Source: Desulfocapsa sp. (GTDB lineage: Bacteria > Desulfobacterota > Desulfobulbia > Desulfobulbales > Desulfocapsaceae). Taken from it: a DNA stretch of 6,161 nt. Below are positions 1 to 5,384 of the stretch, one piece after another. The position numbers were made by a program, and so were the translations under genes. The stretch covers positions 1 to 6,161 of the forward strand of contig JAOZLM010000141.1 of the NCBI GenBank assembly GCA_029934815.1. The letters are read 5' to 3'. How positions within the stretch are numbered: position 1 is the first letter of the stretch; every line of letters starts with the position of its first letter. The notes beneath the pieces were generated by a model that was not told the DNA's origin, did not search any database, and worked only from the letters and a program-made list of their open reading frames with translations.

Positions 1-40
1 ACTTTTGGATGGCTAAGTATTTATACCCTTTGTTCGGGTG

Positions 41-160
41 AAAAACTTCATATTCAAGGAACGTAAATTTGATGGAGTGAGGCGTGCTTAAGTACGTCGT
101 AACGATAGCAAATTTGCAGTGACGAAGAAGATGAAGAGTTTTTACGACGCCATCAATTTT
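41..160. repeat. Putative intergenic repeat element rich in inverted repeats
   Basis: This non-coding stretch is packed with complementary segments. The outer arms 65-75 and 150-160 pair at 10 of 11 positions. Directly inside the right arm, 142-149 (TTACGACG) is the exact reverse complement of 95-102. Between them lie an imperfect palindrome at 81-98 centred on CTTAAG (83-96 pairs with one G-T wobble) and a perfect 10-base palindrome at 108-117 (GCAAATTTGC). A further match, 41-51 against 131-143 with a two-base gap, crosses the others and could only form as an alternative. No frame codes for a convincing protein. Such an arrangement is typical of REP/MITE-like intergenic elements or of a structured leader. 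I have a vague recollection of similar intergenic sequence in sulfate-reducer genomes, but the copy number cannot be judged here because only one copy is visible. The true left boundary may lie before position 41. Confidence 0.5.
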
Positions 161-174
161 TCCGAATAACAAAT

Positions 175-180
175 AGGAGA
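175..180 (+). promoter_or_regulatory. Ribosome-binding site of skp
   Basis: AGGAGA lies seven bases before the ATG at 188. It is a near-consensus Shine-Dalgarno sequence and fixes the start of the Skp/OmpH gene. It sits just downstream of the inverted-repeat element, so any structure formed by that element in the mRNA would be in the 5' leader of this gene. Confidence 0.8.
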
Positions 181-187
181 GTAGTAG

Positions 188-715
188 ATGTTAAAACGTT
201 TAATGGTAGTTGTTTGTCTGGTCGTTCTTGCTGGTTTTACTGTAAATGCCAATACTGTTCAGGCAGAAACACAGAAAATTGCTGTGATGAATATTCAGAA
301 AGTACTTCTTCAATCTTCTGCTGGTCAGAAAGCCAAAGGGGTTTTTGAAAAGCGGATGAATGAGTTGCAGGACAAATTTAAAAAAGAGCAGGATGAACTT
401 GTTGCTCTGCAAAAAGAGATTGAAAAAAAGAGTTCTGCATGGAGTAAAGACAAACGAGGCGAAAAAGTTCGTGAGTTGCAGTTAAAGCAGCGTGAGATGC
501 AGGTGAAAAGCGAAGATGCTAAAATGGAGCTGAGACAGCTTCAGGATAAAGAGCTTGAGCCCATTCTTAAAATGTTACAGACCGTTGTGAACGGTTATGG
601 CGAAAAAGAAGGCTACTCCCTTATTCTTGATTCAAAGGTTGCTGTTCTCTATGCCAACCCTGCAGTTGATATCAGCGAAGCAGTTAAGAAGGAGCTTGAT
701 ATCCGTCTGAAGTAA
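188..715 (+). CDS. skp: Periplasmic chaperone of the Skp/OmpH family
   Basis: The product is a 175-residue exported protein. Residues 1-26 form a typical signal peptide: a basic start (MLKR), a hydrophobic core, and a VQA cleavage site before ETQ. The mature part begins with KIAVMNIQKVL, the Skp/OmpH opening strand in which the protein refers to itself as a trimer-forming module, then runs into a long Lys/Glu/Gln-rich stretch (about residues 45-125) predicted to form the paired helical tentacles. It closes with the short strand-forming segment EGYSLILDSKVAVLYANPAVDIS. The length is close to that of the E. coli protein. In known members, the trimer holds unfolded outer-membrane proteins in the periplasm and delivers them to the BAM complex. 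The usual neighbour bamA, if present, would lie left of the window. The gene is preceded by a good ribosome-binding site and followed by its own terminator, so it probably ends the upstream transcript and is not part of the downstream operon. Family assignment is firm; substrate range is inferred. Confidence 0.93.
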   Translation: MLKRLMVVVCLVVLAGFTVNANTVQAETQKIAVMNIQKVLLQSSAGQKAKGVFEKRMNELQDKFKKEQDELVALQKEIEKKSSAWSKDKRGEKVRELQLKQREMQVKSEDAKMELRQLQDKELEPILKMLQTVVNGYGEKEGYSLILDSKVAVLYANPAVDISEAVKKELDIRLK

Positions 716-740
716 TTTTGATCTATTGCTGGTGTTTTCT

Positions 741-778
741 AAAAGATGTCGTGGGATTATTCCCCGGCATCTTTTTTT
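741..778 (+). terminator. Rho-independent terminator after skp
   Basis: A long hairpin is visible: 741-751 (AAAAGATGTCG) pairs with 765-775 with one G-T wobble, and after one bulged T at 752 the stem continues with 753-756 (GGGA) against 761-764 (TCCC), leaving a four-base loop TTAT. The right arm runs into seven consecutive T at 772-778. This is a textbook intrinsic terminator and separates skp from the six-gene block that follows. Confidence 0.9.
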
Positions 779-789
779 CTTTGTAAACA

Positions 790-795
790 GATAAT
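790..795 (+). promoter_or_regulatory. Possible -10 element before the DUF3786 gene
   Basis: GATAAT differs from the sigma-70 -10 consensus at one position and stands ten bases before the ATG at 805, within the short gap after the terminator. There is no convincing -35 at the usual distance (that position is occupied by the terminator arm). If it is real, transcription would begin only a few bases before the start codon, giving a leaderless or nearly leaderless mRNA, consistent with the lack of a Shine-Dalgarno sequence there. This is a weak call based on one hexamer in an AT-rich spot. Confidence 0.25.
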
Positions 796-804
796 TTTTT
801 GCTT

Positions 805-1629
805 ATGCAACCACTTGAATTTTTAAAGTTCACCCCAAGAAATAACTGTGGAGAATGCGGCTACCCTGCTTGTCTTGCATTTGCCGCAGCTGTCACCAAA
901 GGTGGAGAACAGCCGGATAAATGTCCCTATGTTGACGTTTCAGCGTTAGGGGACGAGTTTGCTACAACTGATCATGGCCAGGATGGAATGGAAGGGGTTG
1001 AAAAACTACTCGATGGAAAAGATGTGGCGCTGGTTGCCTACCTAAAGGAAAAAACCAGTGGCATTGATTTTAGTCAGGCTGCCGAAAAAATTGGCTGCGA
1101 ATGGTCGGGTGCTGAAAAGGATTGTCTGTTGCTGCAGTATTTAGGGCGGGATGTTGAACTTTGCCATAAAACCGTCACCATCAGCGAACAGGATGTGGAA
1201 GATCCGCGAGATCAGATTCTGCTCTATAATTATGTCTCTTTTGGCGGAGGCGACGCACCAAAACGTGAATGGGTGGGGATGGAATCATTACCCAACTCTA
1301 TTTCCAAGGTGCGTACCCTGCGCGTCTATTGTGAAGAGCGTCTTGCATCATTTTTCACTGATAAAACGGAACTGATGAAAACACACGCAGCAGAACTTGG
1401 TGCAGTGCTGGACGAAAGTCCTGAGCAGAGTTGCAGTGCTGCCTTTTTTATCTCTGTGCTTCCCCGTCTGCCTATGTATGTTCTGTTTTGGGATGAAGAA
1501 AAAGAAGACAACTTTCCGGCTAAAGTAAAAGTTTTGTTTGATGAAAAAGTAATGGATTATCTGGATATTGAATCACTGGTCTTTGCCTGTGAACGAATGG
1601 CTGAGCGCTGGGTGGAACTGGCAGCATGA
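805..1629 (+). CDS. DUF3786 protein with N-terminal 4Fe-4S domain
   Basis: The 274-residue protein opens with a cysteine pattern C15-x2-C18-x4-C23-x16-C40 (NNCGECGYPAC... then CPY). This is the 4Fe-4S motif seen in the large subunit of the corrinoid iron-sulfur protein (CdhE/AcsC) and in RnfB. The remainder matches DUF3786 in character: a PRLPMYVLFWDEE segment at about 220-232 and a FPAKVKVLFD segment at about 237-246, followed by a helical end. No catalytic motif is evident and there is no signal peptide, so it is probably cytoplasmic. Members of this family are found mainly in anaerobes and have no established function; binding of an Fe-S cluster, and perhaps of a corrinoid or electron-transfer partner, is inference. 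I prefer the ATG at 805; a TTG at 799 in the same frame would add two residues. No clear ribosome-binding site precedes either. The stop overlaps the next start as ATGA (1626-1629), so it is coupled to the heptose kinase gene. Confidence 0.82.
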   Translation: MQPLEFLKFTPRNNCGECGYPACLAFAAAVTKGGEQPDKCPYVDVSALGDEFATTDHGQDGMEGVEKLLDGKDVALVAYLKEKTSGIDFSQAAEKIGCEWSGAEKDCLLLQYLGRDVELCHKTVTISEQDVEDPRDQILLYNYVSFGGGDAPKREWVGMESLPNSISKVRTLRVYCEERLASFFTDKTELMKTHAAELGAVLDESPEQSCSAAFFISVLPRLPMYVLFWDEEKEDNFPAKVKVLFDEKVMDYLDIESLVFACERMAERWVELAA

Positions 1630-2648
1630 CAATACAACTGGAACAACTGACAGAAAAAATAGCCGGTAAACGAATATTGGTGATCGGGGATATAATCGTT
1701 GATCACTTTGTCCATGGCACAGTAAACAGAATCTCCCCTGAAGCTCCGGTCCCTGTGGTGAATGTTACCCGGGAAGAATATTTGCTCGGTGGCGGTGCTA
1801 ACGTATTGAACAATATTTTCTCCCTTGGTGCTGAAGCTGTTTTATGTGGAATTATTGGCGCTGATGAAATGGGCAGTCGCCTGCAAGATTTGCTTACAGA
1901 TCTTGGCGCATCGACGGAAGGTCTGGTTACCGGAAAAAGGCCCACCACTGTCAAAACAAGGGTTCTTGCCCAGCGGCAGCAGGTGGTTCGATTTGATCGT
2001 GAGCAGTCCGGTTCTCCCTCGGCGGCAACCATTGCCGGAATGATGGAGTATATAGACACAAATCTGGCAAACTTTGATGCAATCATTATTTCTGATTATT
2101 TCAAAGGTGTCATCGGTAAAGATCTGATGACAAAGCTGCTTGCAAAAGTAGAGCAGGTAAAAAATGAGCAGGGAAAAGTTATCCCTGTGGTGGTGGATCC
2201 AAAACCCGGTAAGCCCGATCGTTTTCATGGCAGTACGCTTATTACTCCCAATCAGATGGAAGCGGAAAAGGTATCCGGGATCACTATTGATTCCAATGCA
2301 AATTTAAAGAAAGCAGCAGAAATTCTTCTCGAAAAAGTTGCCTGTCAGGCAGTGCTTATCACCCGTGGTGAACACGGTATGGCACTTCTTGAAAAGGATA
2401 AACAGTTACTTTGTATTCCTACCACCGCCCGTGAAGTTTTTGATGTGACAGGCGCAGGAGATACGGTAATCGCAGCCCTTGCACTTGGGCTTGCAGCAGG
2501 AGCATCTAACGCTGATGCGGCAGCTCTTGCTAATATTGCAGCGGGTGTAGTTGTTGCCAAAGTAGGAACTGCAACAGTCAGCTGTGAAGAAATCCTCGCT
2601 GTTCTCCACGGTGAAGAATCAGTGGAAACAGCATTTAAAACCCTCTAA
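1626..2648 (+). CDS. hldA: D-glycero-beta-D-manno-heptose-7-phosphate kinase (single-domain HldA/RfaE1)
   Basis: The product is a 340-residue PfkB-family sugar kinase. Residues 21-44 carry the heptose-kinase opening GDIIVDHFVHG followed by RISPEAPVPV, which distinguishes this subfamily from ribokinases. Residues 55-59 (GGGAN) form the first PfkB signature, and DVTGAGD at 273-279 forms the second, with D279 as the expected catalytic base and the preceding glycines making the anion hole. The enzyme phosphorylates heptose 7-phosphate at C1, a cytoplasmic step toward ADP-heptose for the LPS inner core. E. coli HldE is about 477 residues because it also carries a cytidylyltransferase-type domain; that domain is absent here, and the stop follows the kinase fold directly, so a separate hldC/rfaE2 gene must supply the adenylyl transfer. 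The start ATG overlaps the preceding stop, with a weak GGTGGA about nine bases upstream. The gene name rests on domain content; it could also be written rfaE1. Confidence 0.92.
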   Translation: MTIQLEQLTEKIAGKRILVIGDIIVDHFVHGTVNRISPEAPVPVVNVTREEYLLGGGANVLNNIFSLGAEAVLCGIIGADEMGSRLQDLLTDLGASTEGLVTGKRPTTVKTRVLAQRQQVVRFDREQSGSPSAATIAGMMEYIDTNLANFDAIIISDYFKGVIGKDLMTKLLAKVEQVKNEQGKVIPVVVDPKPGKPDRFHGSTLITPNQMEAEKVSGITIDSNANLKKAAEILLEKVACQAVLITRGEHGMALLEKDKQLLCIPTTAREVFDVTGAGDTVIAALALGLAAGASNADAAALANIAAGVVVAKVGTATVSCEEILAVLHGEESVETAFKTL

Positions 2649-2668
2649 GTAAAACAATACAGAAAAAT

Positions 2669-3550
2669 ATGGCCAGTAAAAGTATGACCGGTTTCGGTCG
2701 TGGTGAGGCAGAAGCTAAAGGCAGACGATGGACCGTTGAGATTCGCTGTGTAAATCATCGCTACCTTGATCTTAAAATAAAGCTCCCTAGAGGCTACGCC
2801 GGTCTTGAAGAAAAAGTGCGTAAATGCCTGACGGCGGTTCTTGTACGAGGACGGGTGGATGTTACACTTTCTGTCAGCGGCGATTTTTCAGATTTGCAGG
2901 AAATTGAAGCCAACCACAATCTTGCACTAACGTATCGTGATGCTCTTTCCAAATTGGCAGGTCAGCTTGATCTGCCAAATGAGATAAGTCTTTTACGTCT
3001 TGCATCGTATCCTGATGTGCTGGTTTTAAATCAGCGTGCCGAAGATCTTGCCGAAGTGTGGCCACCAATGGAACAGGCTCTGCAGGAAGCACTTACCACC
3101 TGCGACAGGATGCGCAGTGAAGAAGGTGATGCCATGGCTGCTGATCTTCAGGAACGTTTAAGCCAGTTTGCAGATGTTGTTACAAAAATAGAAGCGCGAA
3201 TCCCGGAACTGCTACTGGAGCGTGAAGCAAAATTGAAAGAACGTCTTGAAAAACTCCTTGGCAATGTACAGCTTGATCCTCAGCGGCTGGCTCAGGAAGT
3301 GGCAATTCTCTCTGATAAAACCGATGTAACTGAAGAAATTGTTCGTCTTGACAGCCATATCAATCAATTTCGTGCATTTTTAGAAAGTGAAGAGGCAACA
3401 GGGAGGAAGATTGATTTTCTGCTGCAGGAGTTTTTACGTGAAGTAAACACCATGGCCTCAAAAATAAATGACGCAGATATTGCTCACCTCACCGTTGATC
3501 TCAAGGCAGAACTTGAGAAGATGCGTGAGCAGATACAGAATATAGAGTAA
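2669..3550 (+). CDS. yicC: YicC-family endoribonuclease
   Basis: The 293-residue protein matches the YicC family over its full length (E. coli YicC is 287 residues). It begins MASKSMTGFGRGEA, the conserved SMTGF start, followed by WTVEIRCVNHRYLDL (about 21-35), typical of the N-terminal YicC domain. The C-terminal DUF1732 part has EEIVRLDSHINQF (222-234) and GRKIDFLLQEFLREVNTM (245-262), which are the most conserved blocks and rich in acidic residues, arginines and a histidine suited to metal-dependent RNA cleavage. E. coli YicC has been shown to be an endoribonuclease acting in sRNA turnover; the role here is inferred by family. The ATG at 2669 is kept rather than the internal ATG at 2684 because homologues usually have three to five residues before MTGF. 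There is little sign of a ribosome-binding site, and the gap to the heptose kinase is only 20 bases, suggesting dependence on upstream translation. Its pairing with the downstream remA-like gene and gmk is a widespread arrangement. Confidence 0.92.
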   Translation: MASKSMTGFGRGEAEAKGRRWTVEIRCVNHRYLDLKIKLPRGYAGLEEKVRKCLTAVLVRGRVDVTLSVSGDFSDLQEIEANHNLALTYRDALSKLAGQLDLPNEISLLRLASYPDVLVLNQRAEDLAEVWPPMEQALQEALTTCDRMRSEEGDAMAADLQERLSQFADVVTKIEARIPELLLEREAKLKERLEKLLGNVQLDPQRLAQEVAILSDKTDVTEEIVRLDSHINQFRAFLESEEATGRKIDFLLQEFLREVNTMASKINDADIAHLTVDLKAELEKMREQIQNIE

Positions 3551-3554
3551 TTAC

Positions 3555-3559
3555 AGGAG
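3555..3559 (+). promoter_or_regulatory. Ribosome-binding site selecting a GTG start for the RemA-like gene
   Basis: AGGAG ends six bases before the GTG at 3566. It is the best Shine-Dalgarno sequence inside the six-gene block and supports the GTG as the start, since no ATG in this frame is placed to encode the conserved LINVGFGN opening. Confidence 0.8.
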
Positions 3560-3565
3560 TATTAC

Positions 3566-3850
3566 GTGCAACTTATCAATGTGGGCTTTGGTAATACGGT
3601 GATGGCTGATCGCATTATTGCGGTGATCAATACCGGTTCTTCACCAGCCAGAAAACTCAAGGAAATTGCAAAAGATTCCGGAAATCTGGTCGATGTTACA
3701 GAAGGCAGACGGACTCGTTCAATGCTGGTTATGGATTCCAGCCATGTCGTGCTTTCTTCCATTCAACCCGATACTATCAGTCAGCGTCTTGCGGCTCTGC
3801 AGCAGGATCCTTATGTTCGTGCGGCAAAAGAAGAGGATAAAAACAAGTGA
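3566..3850 (+). CDS. remA: RemA/DUF370-family DNA-binding regulator
   Basis: The product is a 94-residue protein of the DUF370 family, whose characterised member is Bacillus subtilis RemA (about 89 residues). The diagnostic segments are all present: LINVGFGN (3-10), ADRIIAV (14-20), DVTEGRRTRSMLVMDSSHVVLS (43-64 region) and QPDTISQRL. In RemA, arginines in the ANRIV and GRRTR segments contact DNA and the protein forms ring-like oligomers that wrap DNA and activate extracellular-matrix genes; the equivalents here are R16, R48, R49 and R51. Translation begins at GTG behind a strong AGGAG. The tail after residue 85 is lysine and glutamate rich and not conserved. The position between yicC and gmk is the same as in Firmicutes. 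The family call is firm, but regulation of biofilm genes in this organism is not shown; in Gram-negative bacteria its targets are unknown to me. The name remA is used as a family label. Confidence 0.88.
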   Translation: MQLINVGFGNTVMADRIIAVINTGSSPARKLKEIAKDSGNLVDVTEGRRTRSMLVMDSSHVVLSSIQPDTISQRLAALQQDPYVRAAKEEDKNK

Positions 3851-4467
3851 TGCCGGTAACTGGACAACTCTATATTCTATCAGCACCTTCAGGATGTGGT
3901 AAAACAACCATCCTCAGACAGGTTATGAACAATATCCCGGGCCTTGCTTTTTCTGTTTCTCATACGACAAGACAGCCAAGAAGCGGCGAAAAAAATGGTG
4001 TTGCCTATCATTTTGTCACAAAAGAAGCATTTACAGAAATGCGGGATACAAACAGCTTTATCGAGTGGGCCGAAGTACACGGAAATTATTATGGAACCAG
4101 CCGTCAGGCAGTTGCCGATCAATTGCAAAACGGACAGGATGTGTTTCTTGATATTGATGTGCAGGGAGCAGCAATTATAAGCAATGATCCTGATTTTGAT
4201 CCGGTCTCAATCTTTGTAGCTCCTCCTTCGCTTACAGAACTTGAACGTCGTCTGCGTGGCAGAGGAACAGATTCGGACGAGACGATTGCTTTACGTTTAC
4301 AAAATGCGGCAAAAGAGATGGATGCAGCCTCTCAGTATCAGTATCTGATAATCAACGATAAACTTGCAGATGCAGTACTCGTGATGCAGTCCATCATTAT
4401 CGCCCAGCGAAGCCATTCAAGCCGTTTACCCGACGGAACAGCCATCAGCCTGGAAACAGATACGTGA
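3850..4467 (+). CDS. gmk: Guanylate kinase
   Basis: The enzyme transfers phosphate from ATP to GMP to make GDP, an essential cytoplasmic step in supplying GTP, dGTP and the precursors of (p)ppGpp. The protein has 205 residues, the normal size. Counting from the ATG at 3850, the P-loop APSGCGKTT lies at 12-20 with K18 as the phosphate-binding lysine, and the guanylate-kinase signature HTTRQPRSGEKNGVAYHFV at 38-56 supplies the GMP-binding arginines, glutamate and tyrosine. DVFLDIDVQGA (about 97-107) is the Walker-B-like strand, and LRGRGTDSDETI carries the lid arginines. The start is uncertain by one codon: GTG at 3847 gives an extra residue and sits nine bases after an AAGAGGA, while the ATG at 3850 shares one base with the preceding stop (TGATG). 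Either way the gene is translationally coupled to the RemA-like gene, and its own end overlaps the next frame as GTGA (4464-4467). Confidence 0.96.
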   Translation: MPVTGQLYILSAPSGCGKTTILRQVMNNIPGLAFSVSHTTRQPRSGEKNGVAYHFVTKEAFTEMRDTNSFIEWAEVHGNYYGTSRQAVADQLQNGQDVFLDIDVQGAAIISNDPDFDPVSIFVAPPSLTELERRLRGRGTDSDETIALRLQNAAKEMDAASQYQYLIINDKLADAVLVMQSIIIAQRSHSSRLPDGTAISLETDT

Positions 4468-5300
4468 AACGAAATACAGACAATAAGAAAAGAGATCAGC
4501 AGGGAAAAGGAAACGAGCGAAAAATCCGCATGAGCGATGATCTGCTCTGGGGTATCCATCCGGTTTTTGAAGCACTGGAACAGGAAGCTGACCGTATAAC
4601 TGAAGTAACACTCGTTAAAGATCGTAAGGGTGGCAAGCGGGAAGAGATTATTGAGAAGGCAAGAGCCGCCGGGATCAAAGTAAACTTCGTTGCTGCTCTA
4701 CGTCTGCTTGGAGAAAATGCATCCCAGGTGAGACATCAGGGAGTAGTTGCAAAGATGTCACAGGCCAATCTTATGCCCTTTGATGATTTGCTTGAAAATT
4801 TTGAAACACTGGTGAAAGAGGGAAAAAATCCACGGGTTATTGTGCTGGATACTTTGCAGGATCCACATAATATCGGTGCTATCATCCGTTCTGCGCACGC
4901 CTCTGGTTTTGATTTTGTATTAGCCACCCGTGAACGCTCTGCCCCCATTGGCGGAACTGCCGCAAAGTCAGCAGCCGGAGCCATGTCCCATATTGATATT
5001 TGTCAGGTGACTAATCTGGCGCAGGCTTTACAATCACTTAAAACGGTTGGTGCCTGGATATTTGGTGCCATAAAAGATGCTGAGGCACAATCTCTTTACG
5101 AATCTGATCTTGTACTGCCAGCCTGTGTTGTTGTCGGAAGCGAGGGGAGTGGAATTCGCCCGCTTGTACGGAAGCAGTGCGACGTTTTGCTTTCCATCCC
5201 CATGGAAGGGCAGCTGGATTCTTTAAATAGTTCTGTTGCTGCAGGAGTTATTATGTTTGAGATGCTGAGGCAGCGGCAGTTGGCCTGTTTAGCAGTGTGA
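4464..5300 (+). CDS. rlmB: SpoU/TrmH-family 23S rRNA (guanosine 2'-O)-methyltransferase, RlmB-like
   Basis: The product is a 278-residue SPOUT methyltransferase. Residues from about 28 (LLWGIHPVFEAL) to 100 form the SpoU substrate-binding domain, which resembles L30e, ending in the HQGVVAKM strand. The catalytic domain has all three SpoU motifs: LDTLQDPHNIGAIIRSA at 128-144 with N136 and R142; VVVGSEGSGIRPLV at 222-235 with E227; and LSIPMEGQLDSLNSSVAAG at 243-261 with N255, which together make the trefoil knot that binds S-adenosylmethionine. In E. coli, RlmB methylates G2251 in the P loop of 23S rRNA; the same target is inferred here. The GTG at 4464 overlaps the gmk stop as GTGA and adds a 22-residue basic, low-complexity N-terminus rich in Lys, Arg, Asn and Gln; the ATG at 4530 (MSDDLLWGIHPV) would give the standard RlmB start. 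Neither has a strong ribosome-binding site, so the exact N-terminus is open. It is the last gene of the operon. Confidence 0.92.
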   Translation: MKRNTDNKKRDQQGKGNERKIRMSDDLLWGIHPVFEALEQEADRITEVTLVKDRKGGKREEIIEKARAAGIKVNFVAALRLLGENASQVRHQGVVAKMSQANLMPFDDLLENFETLVKEGKNPRVIVLDTLQDPHNIGAIIRSAHASGFDFVLATRERSAPIGGTAAKSAAGAMSHIDICQVTNLAQALQSLKTVGAWIFGAIKDAEAQSLYESDLVLPACVVVGSEGSGIRPLVRKQCDVLLSIPMEGQLDSLNSSVAAGVIMFEMLRQRQLACLAV

Positions 5301-5384
5301 CGTAACTTTATCTGTAGTTGTTCGAAATCTTCAGCGCCGGGCTGATTCATTGATGCACGAACTATTCCAGTTAATCTTCTTCTC
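5301..5384. other. Convergent intergenic gap with weak hairpin only
   Basis: This 84-base gap separates the end of rlmB from the end of the minus-strand DUF4143 gene. The only structure I see is a five-base stem, 5331-5335 (TCAGC) with 5341-5345 (GCTGA) around a GCCGG loop, with no T run on either strand. I do not call a terminator for either gene from it, although two converging operons would be expected to need one. Confidence 0.4.

Noticed and set aside
9..41. Tiny frame ATG 9 to TGA 41 as a possible end of an upstream gene or small peptide
   Set aside because: It has ten codons, no ribosome-binding site and no likeness to the C-terminus of BamA, the usual upstream neighbour. The other two frames also show no recognisable protein end.
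41..160. CRISPR array or riboswitch in the leader before skp
   Set aside because: There are no regularly spaced direct repeats, and the inverted repeats do not match any riboswitch architecture I recognise. A generic repeat element is the better description.
1703..2228. Long open frames on the minus strand (1703-2086 and 1842-2228)
   Set aside because: Both lie entirely opposite the strongly conserved heptose kinase gene, overlap each other, and encode no recognisable motif. They are shadows of the real gene.
3562..3762. Minus-strand open frame opposite the remA-like gene as an antisense gene
   Set aside because: It is a mirror of the remA-like coding sequence with no ribosome-binding site or recognisable product.
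805..5300. The six-gene block as a defence or toxin-antitoxin system
   Set aside because: Every member except the DUF3786 protein matches a known housekeeping family at full length, and there are no mobile-element marks or composition breaks around the block.
5331..5345. Short hairpin between the convergent genes as a terminator
   Set aside because: The stem is only five pairs and no T run follows on either strand.
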